Of a stretch of DNA of 63,575 nucleotides, positions 54,423 through 62,620 are shown piece by piece. The translations under genes and the position numbers were made by a program. Under the pieces are notes generated by a model that saw only the letters and a list, made by a program, of their open reading frames with translations, searched no databases and was not told the origin of the DNA. The DNA is from Methanocalculus taiwanensis (GTDB lineage: Archaea; Halobacteriota; Methanomicrobia; Methanomicrobiales; Methanocorpusculaceae): contig NZ_VOTZ01000013.1 of NCBI RefSeq assembly GCF_024372745.1, positions 1-63,575 on the forward strand, read 5' to 3'. Each line of letters starts with the position of its first letter. Positions within the stretch are counted from its first letter, which is position 1.

Positions 54423-56039
54423 TTATGCCTTGAGCATCCGTGCCATATCATCTTCTACCGTCGTATTTGATTTCAGATCAAAGTTCTTTACCAGTACATC
54501 CAGTACTGCGGGTGAGATGAATGCCGGGAGTGTTGGTCCAAGCGTGATATCCTTTATCCCGAGTGAGAGGAGTGCGAGGAGGACGAGTACCGCCTTCTGT
54601 TCGTACCAGGAGATGTTATAGGCGATCGGAAGATCATTGATCCCAACTCCGAATGCCTCTGCAAGCGCCTGGGCGATCACGACAAGCGAGTAGCAGTCAT
54701 TGCACTGCCCTGCGTCAAGTACCCGTGGGATGCCCCCGATGGTCCCGAGTCCGAGGCTGTTGTAGCGGTACTTGGCACAACCTGCGGTAAGGATAACAGT
54801 ATCTTTTGGGAGCGCCTCTGCAAATTGTGTATAGTACTCCCGGCTTTTGCGCCTGCCATCACAGCCAGCCATCACGATGAATTTTTTGATATCGCCATTC
54901 TTCACTGCATCGATCACAGTCCCGGCAATGGCAAGGACTGCATCATGTGCGCATCCGGTGATCAGATCCGGGCTGTTCTCCCTGAGAAGCTCTGGTGGCT
55001 TAGAGCTTTTTGCCATCTCAATGAGTGAGGAGAAGTCCTTCGTTCCATCGTCTCTTGTCCTGATATGCGCAACACCGGGATAGCCGGTGAGGCCGGTCGT
55101 AAAGATCCTCTCTTTGTATGAATCCTTCGGAGGAACGATGCAGTTTGTGGTGACAAGGACGGGTCCGTTGAAGCTCTCAAACTCCTCTTTCTGGTGTGGC
55201 CATGAACCCCCGTAGTTTGCATAGAGGTGTGTATACTTTTTGAATGCGGGATAGGCATGGGCGGGGAGCATCTCGCCGTGGGTGTAGATATCCACACCGG
55301 CATCCTGTGACTGTTCAAGGAGCATCTCTAGATCTTTGAGATCGTGGCCGGTGATCAGGATGCCGGGACGTGATCCGACGGTTGTCTTTACGCTTTTAAT
55401 CTCCGGCTTTCCATAAGCACCTGTGTTTGCTGCGTCAAGGAGTGCAAGCACTTTGACGCCATACTCTCCGCACTCAAGGACGAGTCCCACCATCTCATCA
55501 ACAGAGAGATCCTGAAGCGTTGATGCAAGCCCTTTCTGGAGGAACGCCTCGATTGCGGGATCGGTCCGCCCAAGGATTTCTGCGTGTGTATAGTATGCGG
55601 CTATTCCTTTCATCCCATATATGAGGGTTGACTGGAGCGATCGCACATCTTCGTTCTCTGTTGCAAGGAGTCCGACTGCCTTCCCCTTCATGATGAGATC
55701 ATTTTCCGATGCCGGCTTCCAGGTGCAGGCATCAGGCTCATCAGTTCCTGTGGGAGGGAGGGCATCCCGCATCGTAATTGCCTGATTGATCAGATCGATG
55801 AACCTTGCCTTATCGAAGTTGACATTGGTCAGCGTGGCAAAGAGGGCATCAGCGAGGAATAACCCCACTTTGGGATCGGCTTTCCCGCTTTTCATTGCCT
55901 CGAGGTTTCTGACTGATATCCCTTTGCAGAGGTATATAAGGAGATCGTGGTAGACTGCTATCTCATCCTCTTTTCCACAGACTCCCTTTACGGTACATCC
56001 GGTTCCTTTAACGGTCTCTTCACACTGGTTGCAGAACAT
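54423..56039 (-). CDS. hcp: hybrid cluster protein (hydroxylamine reductase)
   Basis: 538 residues from the second ATG at 56039, which is 7 bases past ggag; the first ATG at 56045 is only 1 base from it. The N-terminal cluster motif is C3, C6, C15 and C21, the arrangement of strict anaerobes. The hybrid cluster ligands are found in TTNCIVPP, GCAHDA, TAGCAKYR and AGQCNDCYS. Hcp reduces hydroxylamine in vitro and nitric oxide in cells. It diverges from the HxlR regulator across three palindromes. Confidence 0.95.
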   Translation of the reverse strand: MFCNQCEETVKGTGCTVKGVCGKEDEIAVYHDLLIYLCKGISVRNLEAMKSGKADPKVGLFLADALFATLTNVNFDKARFIDLINQAITMRDALPPTGTDEPDACTWKPASENDLIMKGKAVGLLATENEDVRSLQSTLIYGMKGIAAYYTHAEILGRTDPAIEAFLQKGLASTLQDLSVDEMVGLVLECGEYGVKVLALLDAANTGAYGKPEIKSVKTTVGSRPGILITGHDLKDLEMLLEQSQDAGVDIYTHGEMLPAHAYPAFKKYTHLYANYGGSWPHQKEEFESFNGPVLVTTNCIVPPKDSYKERIFTTGLTGYPGVAHIRTRDDGTKDFSSLIEMAKSSKPPELLRENSPDLITGCAHDAVLAIAGTVIDAVKNGDIKKFIVMAGCDGRRKSREYYTQFAEALPKDTVILTAGCAKYRYNSLGLGTIGGIPRVLDAGQCNDCYSLVVIAQALAEAFGVGINDLPIAYNISWYEQKAVLVLLALLSLGIKDITLGPTLPAFISPAVLDVLVKNFDLKSNTTVEDDMARMLKA

Positions 56040-56066
56040 ATTCATTCTCCTTAAAAATATCTTTTT

Positions 56067-56121
56067 GATACAAAATATCTATTGCATACTATAGTATAAA
56101 TAGAAGGGAGTATCAAATACT
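56067..56121. promoter_or_regulatory. shared hcp/hxlR promoter with three palindromes
   Basis: Three dyads stand in a row: gatacaaaatatc (56067-56079), the perfect atactatagtat (56086-56097) and agtatcaaatact (56109-56121). They share GTAT/ATAC half sites. The element agtataaatag (56093-56103) can act as TATA box in both directions: about 28 bases before the hxlR ATG (leaderless), and for hcp a start near 56073 within the first dyad. A regulator bound here would control both genes. Confidence 0.7.
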
Positions 56122-56126
56122 ATACC

Positions 56127-56486
56127 ATGCACGAAGGGTGCACGGTTAACCAGACGGTGCGGTACATCTCCAAGAAATGGACGCTCCTGATCATCCTGGA
56201 GTTATACAAAGGTGATGAGTATACCCGGCGTTTCTCTGAGCTCAGGGCTTCTCTGGATGGAATTACTCCGAAAGTCCTGTCAGAGCGGCTGAAGGAGCTA
56301 GAGGATGAAGGAATCATCACCCGGAACGTGGATGCAACAACCTTCCCGGTCAGATCAGAATACACCCTGACCGAAAGCGGTCTTGATCTGGTTGGCCTGA
56401 TCAGAGATATTAAGCGCTGGGCACTCAAATGGAAGATAGATAACCTTCCCTGCGGCGAGCAGGATTGTAAGGATTGCATCTTATAA
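56127..56486 (+). CDS. HxlR-family transcriptional regulator
   Basis: 119 residues. The HxlR winged helix is clear (CTVNQTVRYISKKWTLLII, ITPKVLSERLKELEDEGII, YTLTESG). C5 is placed like the sensing cysteine of HypR/QorR-type members, and the C-terminus has a cluster C109, C114 and C117 (CGEQDCKDC). It could sense thiol oxidation, NO or iron-sulfur status and control hcp, itself and the ferredoxin gene 12 bases downstream. Confidence 0.88.
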   Translation: MHEGCTVNQTVRYISKKWTLLIILELYKGDEYTRRFSELRASLDGITPKVLSERLKELEDEGIITRNVDATTFPVRSEYTLTESGLDLVGLIRDIKRWALKWKIDNLPCGEQDCKDCIL

Positions 56487-56498
56487 GAGGGAAAAACC

Positions 56499-57326
56499 AT
56501 GAAACGACAGATTATCATGATTGACGAGGATCTCTGCACCGGATGCGGCGAATGCATCCCCGATTGCCCGGAAGGAGCACTTCAGATCATCGAAGGAAAA
56601 GCCAGGCTGGTCAGCGATCTCTTCTGCGATGGCCTTGGCGCCTGTATCGGCACCTGTCCGGAAGGGGCAATCTCGGTCATTGAACGCGAGGCTGAGCCTT
56701 ATGATGAATGGGAGGTGATGCGGACGATCGTCTCCAAAGGCGAAGGTGTCATCCGGGCGCATCTTGAGCATCTGGACAGGCATGACCGGATGGATCTCTA
56801 TGAACAGGCGATTGCCTATCTCCAGGAACATGATATCCCGGTACCCTATAAGGAGAAGGGGCCGGCAGAGGATCCATGCATCCACCCGGATTGCCCGGGA
56901 ACGGCTCCGCACACCATCATCCGGGATGACATGATGGGAGCTGGTGCCCCGGCACCATCTGAACTCCGGCAGTGGCCGGTTCAGCTCCGCCTCATCAATC
57001 CGGCTGCACCCTGCTTTGATGATGCCGACCTCCTCGTCTCCTCTGACTGCGTCCCGTTTGCGTACGGGAATTTCCATGCTGATCTCCTGAAGAATCGTGT
57101 GCTGGTTAACTTCTGCCCGAAACTGGATTCTGATATTGAAGGATATATCCAGATTCTGGTTGAGATCTTTACTCTGCATACGATCAAAACGATCACCGTC
57201 GCCCATATGGAGGTGCCCTGCTGTTCCGGTGTCAGGTATGTGGTTGAGCGGGCACTTGAGGAGGCAGGTGTTGATATACCGATTATCGAGAAGACGATCA
57301 CGGTTTCTGGCGGGGTACGGGAGTGA
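56499..57326 (+). CDS. two-cluster ferredoxin-type protein of the hcp locus
   Basis: 275 residues. The first 4Fe-4S motif is CTGCGECIPDC (C13, C16, C19, C23), the second is CDGLGACIGTC (C43, C49, C53) followed by P. The rest (about 135-260) includes DADLLVSSDCVPFAYGNFH and VPCCSGVRYVVE, with further cysteines. Proteins of this shape accompany Hcp in many anaerobes and are thought to feed it electrons. It is co-directional with hxlR. Confidence 0.8.
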   Translation: MKRQIIMIDEDLCTGCGECIPDCPEGALQIIEGKARLVSDLFCDGLGACIGTCPEGAISVIEREAEPYDEWEVMRTIVSKGEGVIRAHLEHLDRHDRMDLYEQAIAYLQEHDIPVPYKEKGPAEDPCIHPDCPGTAPHTIIRDDMMGAGAPAPSELRQWPVQLRLINPAAPCFDDADLLVSSDCVPFAYGNFHADLLKNRVLVNFCPKLDSDIEGYIQILVEIFTLHTIKTITVAHMEVPCCSGVRYVVERALEEAGVDIPIIEKTITVSGGVRE

Positions 57327-57393
57327 GAGATCAATCTCTCCCTCTTTTATGATTACACCTCTCCTGTGGGATGAATGCACAGGCCAAAAAAAA

Positions 57394-58764
57394 CTAAGAA
57401 TCCCTTCTCATTATTCGTCTCCATCTGCTGAAGATGAATAATGGGACTGCAAGAATTGGTGCATAGAAGAGGGATGCTGATTGCTCTTTCACTGGCATTT
57501 CATCACCATCGTTTGAGAGTGATATCGCAAAAGCCCGGGTTCGCTCTCCTCTTTTATCGTCGCCCTCATCCCCTCCTTTCTCTGTTGATACACTCCCTGC
57601 AATGATGAATGCGTCATCTGAGATAAGGAGTGCGTTTCCTGTACTATATCCTCCTCTTCTGATGGAGGTCTGCATGATGGGATCTTTGGATCCATCGATC
57701 CGTACTAAAAAGATGGAGCTTTCTTCTGTGAAGAGGGGATTGCCCAACGGGTCGGGTTTGCCGGTCCCCCCAACAGCACAAATATCTCCGCTCTCCAGCT
57801 GTACAACTGAGCTGAATGAACTCACTCCATCCCCCGGATAGTCTTTTTGCCAGATGATCTCACCGTTTTGGTCTATCTTCATAAGGGATGCATGGAGCGT
57901 GAATCCATCTCCATCATTAGAGAGGGTTGTGCCAGCAGCAATGAATGCTCCGTCTGAGGTCTCCATGATCGCGTTTGGTGTTGTGAGAACTCCTGACCCG
58001 ACATCTGAAGATTCTCTGAGTGATTTCGTCCAGAGGATACTACCGCTCTCATCTGTTCTGATCAGGCTGAATGCGCCATCTCCGGCAATAATAAACCCTC
58101 CGTCACGGGTCTTGCTGATGGAGTGACCACTATCAGTGTATTTGTCACCATAGCTCTTCTCAAAGAGGATGTCACCAGCATCATCTGTCCGGATGAGGTA
58201 GATGTCCTGATCTGGGTGGGTTTCGGTCCTGGTTGTCACTCCGATGATGGCAAATCCGCCACTCTCCACCTCCACAAGATCGAATGCACTATCATAGTGC
58301 TCTCCTCCATAAGCCCGCTCCCAGAGGATAGTCCCGTCTTTATCCATCTGTGCGAGGTATGCGTCCGAGTCATGGTTCGGTGGATCGCTTATAGAACCGG
58401 CCATCGCGTACGTGCTATCCTGCGTCCTGATGATTCTGCTGATGGCTCTCGTTCTCTCGTCATCGATCGTCTTCTCAAAGAGTTTCTCCCCGCTACTGGT
58501 CACCCTGATGATATATGCCTGGTAGAACGGGCTTGGGACCGTATATCCTTCCTCCCCTGGGTGAATGGTTGCTCCCACGATGATGTATCCGCCATCATCT
58601 GTCTGTTGGATATCAAAAGCACGTGTTTCATCGTACTCTCCGGATGTGATCTCCCAGTTTATGACCAGATCAGCTGAGGTGATCCCTATAGTTGAGATCA
58701 GGATGAAGAGGAGGGTGGCTATGAGGCGGAGGGTGGATCGGTGAGATAGAGTGTGTGGGTGCAT
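57394..58764 (-). CDS. secreted seven-repeat propeller protein, C-terminal anchor
   Basis: 456 residues. A signal peptide (LRLIATLLFILISTIGITSA) is followed by seven repeats built on the pattern D-G-G-[FY]-I-I-x-G, for example QTDDGGYIIVGAT, TRDGGFIIAGDG and ETSDGAFIAAGTT, so one seven-bladed beta-propeller is likely. A membrane helix (YAPILAVPLFIFS) and the basic tail RWRRIMRRDS anchor it outside the cell. No enzyme residues are recognised. Confidence 0.8.
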   Translation of the reverse strand: MHPHTLSHRSTLRLIATLLFILISTIGITSADLVINWEITSGEYDETRAFDIQQTDDGGYIIVGATIHPGEEGYTVPSPFYQAYIIRVTSSGEKLFEKTIDDERTRAISRIIRTQDSTYAMAGSISDPPNHDSDAYLAQMDKDGTILWERAYGGEHYDSAFDLVEVESGGFAIIGVTTRTETHPDQDIYLIRTDDAGDILFEKSYGDKYTDSGHSISKTRDGGFIIAGDGAFSLIRTDESGSILWTKSLRESSDVGSGVLTTPNAIMETSDGAFIAAGTTLSNDGDGFTLHASLMKIDQNGEIIWQKDYPGDGVSSFSSVVQLESGDICAVGGTGKPDPLGNPLFTEESSIFLVRIDGSKDPIMQTSIRRGGYSTGNALLISDDAFIIAGSVSTEKGGDEGDDKRGERTRAFAISLSNDGDEMPVKEQSASLFYAPILAVPLFIFSRWRRIMRRDS

Positions 58765-58799
58765 TCTTCTAAAAATATGCGTAATAAAAGAAAAAGTAG

Positions 58800-59111
58800 T
58801 TATTTCTTTGTTTTTAACTTCTCAATCTCCTCTTCAACCTCTTTGACACCTTCTGCATAGAACTCTCCCTCTTCTGGATCGAGCTCCATCAGGAGGCGGT
58901 ATAATTCCCCTGCATGTACCTTCTCCTCATTTGCGATGTCGGTTAAGACCTCTTTTGCAAGAGGGTTGTCGGTTGCATCTGCGATCTGCATATACAGCTG
59001 GATTGCCTCAAACTCGGCTGCCATGCTGTAGCGGACGGTGCGGATGAGTTCATCATGGGAGATCTTTCGGTCGATATTGTTTCCTGCGAATGGATTTGCA
59101 AATTCGGGCAT
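58800..59111 (-). CDS. ferritin-like protein of the encapsulated/rubrerythrin type
   Basis: 103 residues with a two-helix ferritin core: E33/E35 in AAEFEAIQLY and the ExxH pair E63/H66 in ANEEKVHAGE. A charged tail (VKEVEEEIEKLKTKK) follows. Its size and pattern match the short ferritin-like proteins that dimerise to make an iron site and are cargo or fused domains of archaeal encapsulins. No encapsulin shell gene is here. A minus-strand TATA candidate (acttataacc) lies near 59176-59185. Confidence 0.8.
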   Translation of the reverse strand: MPEFANPFAGNNIDRKISHDELIRTVRYSMAAEFEAIQLYMQIADATDNPLAKEVLTDIANEEKVHAGELYRLLMELDPEEGEFYAEGVKEVEEEIEKLKTKK

Positions 59112-59340
59112 TGAATTCCTCCTGTTTTCTATAGGCTGTTGATCGAGCCCTTTCTCTTAGTACGGCATTCATGGTTATAAGTGTTCTTGGTGGGAAAACC
59201 AGCTATCATCGAGAATATTTTCGTGATGGGAATGGGTGTTGTGGTGGTTGAAATGCTGTTGCACCCCTTTTTTCCGTGGGAAGGCTATTTCTTATCCTGC
59301 GGCTCACTCTGAGTTCATCAGAAATAAAAGAGAGGATATC

Positions 59341-59913
59341 ATGCACCAGTTGACGACCATCGCACGCCGCATTGATCCAATGTACCCGACAAACCGGGCG
59401 ATCATCATCATGACAATCCTTATCTCGACAGGGGCAGCAGGTTCATCTTTGTACCTGGGGGCATCCCTATTTCCCGCCATTCTTCAGGGTTTTATCGCTG
59501 GTATTGCCATAATCCTTGCATGGGCCATCTCCCGGGAGCTTGATCCTGACTCAGAGTATGCTGCGTTTCTGCCTGTTCTAATCTGTATTCCTCTCCTTCT
59601 CATTGCTCCAAAGCCCGGTCTTCTGATTTCATTCTTCATGCTGCTCCTTCTCAGGATAGTGAACCGGACGACAGGGCAGCCTGCCGGGGTGCTTGATTCT
59701 GCTGCTCTCCTCCTTCTTGCCGGCTGGCTGGTTTCCGGGGGTTTCTGGCTGGCATGGCCTGCAGCTTTAGCTGCCTTTATCCTTGATTCGCGGCTGAAGG
59801 AACCAGATTTCCGTCAGATATGGTTCGCCGCAGTTCTTGTTATCGGCCTTGCTGCATATGCAGCGTTCTTTGGGATCACCCTGCCCCCCCTCATACGTCC
59901 GGACTCATCATAG
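59341..59913 (+). CDS. membrane protein, part before an in-frame TAG
   Basis: 190 residues from the ATG at 59341 (agaggat upstream), six or so membrane helices, ending PPLIRPDSS at a TAG codon (59911-59913). The frame continues without shift into another 90 hydrophobic codons, so this is probably the first two thirds of a 281-codon gene. No family recognised. The frame upstream to 59236 is not convincing coding sequence. Confidence 0.6.
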   Translation: MHQLTTIARRIDPMYPTNRAIIIMTILISTGAAGSSLYLGASLFPAILQGFIAGIAIILAWAISRELDPDSEYAAFLPVLICIPLLLIAPKPGLLISFFMLLLLRIVNRTTGQPAGVLDSAALLLLAGWLVSGGFWLAWPAALAAFILDSRLKEPDFRQIWFAAVLVIGLAAYAAFFGITLPPLIRPDSS

Positions 59914-60186
59914 CTTATCATCCTGGTGCTTGCTGCCCCTCTCCTCTTCATCCCTGTCCTCCTCAGAAAGAGCCCGATCCTTTCTGTGGGTGACCGGAGC
60001 AGAGAGCCTCTTGATTGGGCTCGGGTGCAGTCTGCCCGGCTCCTTGGTTTCTCTGTGGTGATGGTGGCGATAGCTTCCGGAGGATTGGGTGCGTTTGTTT
60101 TGCTGATGCCGGTATGGGCGGCCCTTGTCGGCCTTGGAATATATGGGTGCCTTATCCGGATTGGGAAGAGTCGCCGGGTCAGATAG
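59914..60186 (+). pseudogene. membrane protein, part after the in-frame TAG
   Basis: Continues the frame of 59341-59913: LIILVLAAPLLFIPVLL makes a membrane helix straight after the TAG, and a further pair (GFSVVMVAIASGG, MPVWAALVGLGIYG) ends with the basic RIGKSRRVR. A separate start (GTG at 59926) has no ribosome site and would cut this helix. Readings: nonsense mutation, stop read-through, or a true separate gene; the first two fit better. Confidence 0.5.
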
Positions 60187-60240
60187 TGTGCCAGACTTTT
60201 CTCTCTCACCTGGGGCTATGATCAATTAATATATTGCTGA

Positions 60241-60270
60241 GTGTATATTTATTGTATGCTCAAGGGGGAT
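60241..60270 (+). promoter_or_regulatory. promoter and ribosome site of the RHH/RelE pair
   Basis: gtgtatatttat (60241-60252) is centred about 28 bases before the ATG at 60275, and the strong Shine-Dalgarno aaggggga (60262-60269) lies between. Imperfect inverted symmetry around the TATA element (tgagtgtata and tgtatgctca) could be the antitoxin operator. Confidence 0.5.
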
Positions 60271-60274
60271 CTCT

Positions 60275-60511
60275 ATGAACATTACTATTGGAAGACCATA
60301 TGAAGAGGCGATCAGGAGGATCATCGACAAGGAATATGCGGGGAATCAGACGGAGGTTATTCGGCAGGCTATCCTCGCATATGAAAGGATGATTGAAGAG
60401 GAAGAGCTGATGCTGGTTCACAGAGGGGTCTCCATAGAGATGGTCGAGGCTCTGGCCGGTACAACTCTTCTTACCTCTCTGGATGAGGTGAAACGGCTCA
60501 TTACGAAGTGA
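60275..60511 (+). CDS. ribbon-helix-helix antitoxin
   Basis: 78 residues. The N-terminal strand MNITIGRPYEEAIRRIID and the helices NQTEVIRQAILAYERM form a CopG-like DNA-binding unit; the C-terminal part (SIEMVEALAGTTLLTSLDEV) would wrap the toxin. It precedes the RelE-type gene by 4 bases. Confidence 0.75.
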   Translation: MNITIGRPYEEAIRRIIDKEYAGNQTEVIRQAILAYERMIEEEELMLVHRGVSIEMVEALAGTTLLTSLDEVKRLITK

Positions 60512-60515
60512 TCGA

Positions 60516-60776
60516 ATGGAGATCCTCTTCCTGGATGCTGCACGAAAAGAGTTTGAAAGGCCACCAGACGATCCTCAGCATCTCTTCCTCTCGCATTTCG
60601 AAAAGATACGATCCATGCCTACCCGGCAGCATCTGAGATACGGTATCCCTTCTCATGTTGAGAAGGTGACGCGACAGGCACGGATTATTTACGAGATTCA
60701 TGAAGATACCCTGTATATCCTCCACTGTTTTGCAGATCATAAGGACTATGAGCAGTGGTATAATTCATATCGTTGA
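60516..60776 (+). CDS. RelE/ParE-superfamily toxin
   Basis: 86 residues with the compact beta-alpha fold of this group: EILFLDAARKEFERPP, then a helix, then ARIIYEIHEDTLYILHCFADHKDY. RelE members cut mRNA on ribosomes and ParE members poison gyrase; the residues do not settle which. Together with the upstream gene it makes a second toxin-antitoxin pair in the window. Confidence 0.72.
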   Translation: MEILFLDAARKEFERPPDDPQHLFLSHFEKIRSMPTRQHLRYGIPSHVEKVTRQARIIYEIHEDTLYILHCFADHKDYEQWYNSYR

Positions 60777-60862
60777 TTAATATGCCATATATGGGTAGGA
60801 TCCAGCTCTCCCCGACTGGATCGAAATAAAAAGGGTGTTGGTTCTGATGCGTTGCGCCTGGA

Positions 60863-61003
60863 TCAACCCTGCCGATATTCGCAGAACTGGCAGAGCGGGC
60901 AGGGGTAGATCGCCTCGTCCTTGCTTTTAAGGGTGATCGACTTTCCACATTTCTTGCAGACATACCTGCCCTCTCCGGGCTTGTCACCACATTTGATTGA
61001 CAT
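60863..61003 (-). CDS. 46-residue zinc-ribbon protein
   Basis: Starts at the ATG at 61003, supported by the minus-strand TATA box atttatattc centred 26 bases upstream, so the transcript is leaderless. After MSIKCGDKPGEG it has CKKC and CPLC knuckles 18 residues apart plus a final FCEYRQG. This is a small protein type often seen in methanogens; function unknown. Bases 60777-60862 after it show nothing of note. Confidence 0.75.
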   Translation of the reverse strand: MSIKCGDKPGEGRYVCKKCGKSITLKSKDEAIYPCPLCQFCEYRQG

Positions 61004-61024
61004 GATTAATGTTCGGATGTTTGC

Positions 61025-61034
61025 GAATATAAAT
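61025..61034 (-). promoter_or_regulatory. TATA box of the 46-residue zinc ribbon
   Basis: Minus-strand atttatattc, centred 26 bases before the ATG at 61003. There is no Shine-Dalgarno site in between. Confidence 0.5.
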
Positions 61035-61119
61035 CTTCTGGAATGACAACAGGGTCCAACTAACATTAACCCATCCGCACCATTCATCCTCTTCTGCAAC
61101 CAATATCTGTGAGACAACT

Positions 61120-61752
61120 ATGGGCAGCAATATAAACCCCTCCAACAAGCCCCTCCTCACCGATCCTCCCTTTTACCTGCCGGAATTTGAACAGTCCTAC
61201 CGGTATATCATCGATGAATATGATGTCGAGCCAAAGGATATCGGGTTCTTCCTCCCCTGTGCGATGCGGAAACCCTACAGCGCAAGCCCGAGCCACCAGC
61301 TGATTAAAATGGTCATCTCGCAGGTCTTTTCTGAAGATCAGTACCATATCGTCGTCTTCGGAACCTGCGGGATCGTCCCGTCTGAGCTTGAGGAGATGTA
61401 CCCCTATGCCCATTATAAGTACATGCTCGGCAAGGTCAAAGACCAGAAAGTCCTTGACGACTTCCTTCGGATCGAGACTGAGCGAGTCGCCGGGTATCTC
61501 ACAAAAACGAAAGGGGTCTACCAGTACCGGATCGCCTACTGCCTTGGAATCTTCCGGGAGGCTTTGATCCGCGGGGCTGAGCAGGCCGGGATTAGATTCG
61601 ATCTCATACTTCCTACCCGGGATATCATCAACAAGGTGATTGAAGAGGGAGACTGTGCTTTCCAGGAAGGGAGCCTCTCTATGGATGACTATCTCGGGGA
61701 GTTCTGTGAAGAACTTGTCCGGTTCAGAAACGAGTGCCTGAAAAACGAGTGA
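61120..61752 (+). CDS. stand-alone DUF5591 protein with ArcS signature motif
   Basis: 210 residues. LPCAMRKPYSASPSH matches exactly the PC-x3-KPY-x2-S-x2-H signature of archaeosine synthase ArcS, which adds lysine to preQ0 in tRNA. The flanking VVFGTCGIVPSELEEMYP and the RIAYCLGIFREAL helix also fit that domain. The PUA and TGT-like domains of full ArcS are missing, so this is either half of a split ArcS or a related enzyme. A possible minus-strand neighbour in its pathway is not obvious; it converges with marker protein 8. Confidence 0.75.
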   Translation: MGSNINPSNKPLLTDPPFYLPEFEQSYRYIIDEYDVEPKDIGFFLPCAMRKPYSASPSHQLIKMVISQVFSEDQYHIVVFGTCGIVPSELEEMYPYAHYKYMLGKVKDQKVLDDFLRIETERVAGYLTKTKGVYQYRIAYCLGIFREALIRGAEQAGIRFDLILPTRDIINKVIEEGDCAFQEGSLSMDDYLGEFCEELVRFRNECLKNE

Positions 61753-61758
61753 TTCTCC

Positions 61759-62619
61759 TCAGATCAAGGGTTCCGGATGTATACCGCCACCTGCCGGGAG
61801 TTTTGCCTGCTTGATTAAGACCGGCTCATCAGACTGCCGGATCTTCTCGATTACGATCTCCTTTCCCTTCTCTGTCATCGCAAAGACCGGCACCGAAACA
61901 CCTGCCTGGACGAGTGCTGCTGCTCCTGCGATCTCGCGGATTGGTCTGGATGCGCAGGCTGTAACCAGGTCGGCTGCATCCACAAGTGCCTGCGCCTCAT
62001 CAACGGTGAGGCCGGTTGTATGGACACCAATGATCAGCACATTCGGATATAAGCCCCGGATCGCCTCTGCATCCTGTGGCAAAGCCACAGTGGCGGCGAT
62101 CCCGGTGAATCCCTCTGCGACTGCCCGCGAAGCTCCCCCAATCTGGTCAATCGCTGCAGTTTCCGGGTAGATGACGATACCGCCTGCTGCCTCAATTCTC
62201 CTGATGACTGAAGGATATGGAGTGGTAGAGACAAGTCCCGACATTCTGCCGCCGATCCCCTGTACCAGCGAGGGTGTTGGTGCGATCACAGTTCCGGCTC
62301 CATCACATGCGAGGACGGCGGCATCCAGCATGCCCGACCTCATCCCGAAGCTGATGATCTCGGATGCTCCAAATCCGACAAACTCACGGTCATCCAACAC
62401 CTTGCGTGCAGGTGTGCACATCCCGAATGCCTGTATCCGGTGGGTGATATTTGCGACAATATGCTCCCCTGTCATCTCAGGGATCGGGTATGCAAACCGC
62501 TTTGCAAGGGGGCAGTCACGGATGAGCGGATCACCCACCTCCATCACGTTACCGTTTCTGATCACGATCCGTGCCCGGCCGTTCGCCTCAATAATATGCT
62601 CGTCCTGTTGAGATGGCAT
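61759..62619 (-). CDS. methanogenesis marker protein 8 (DUF2099)
   Basis: 286 residues. Features include VRKNGNV-like VIRNGNVMEVG, DREFVGFGASEI, AVLACDGAGTVI, GRMSGLVSTTPYP and DLVTACASRPIRE, matching the marker-8 family found in nearly all methanogens and in few others. Function unproven; conserved cysteines (in RDCPLAKRF, GMCTPAR and ACAS) would suit a metal or cofactor role. The upstream ThiF-like gene ends 1 base before its start. Confidence 0.82.
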   Translation of the reverse strand: MPSQQDEHIIEANGRARIVIRNGNVMEVGDPLIRDCPLAKRFAYPIPEMTGEHIVANITHRIQAFGMCTPARKVLDDREFVGFGASEIISFGMRSGMLDAAVLACDGAGTVIAPTPSLVQGIGGRMSGLVSTTPYPSVIRRIEAAGGIVIYPETAAIDQIGGASRAVAEGFTGIAATVALPQDAEAIRGLYPNVLIIGVHTTGLTVDEAQALVDAADLVTACASRPIREIAGAAALVQAGVSVPVFAMTEKGKEIVIEKIRQSDEPVLIKQAKLPAGGGIHPEPLI

Positions 62620-62620
62620 C

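Noticed and set aside
59911-59913. Pyrrolysine codon
   Set aside because: TAG ends several ordinary genes in this window and no pyl genes are here; without a homologue alignment a sense reading cannot be claimed.
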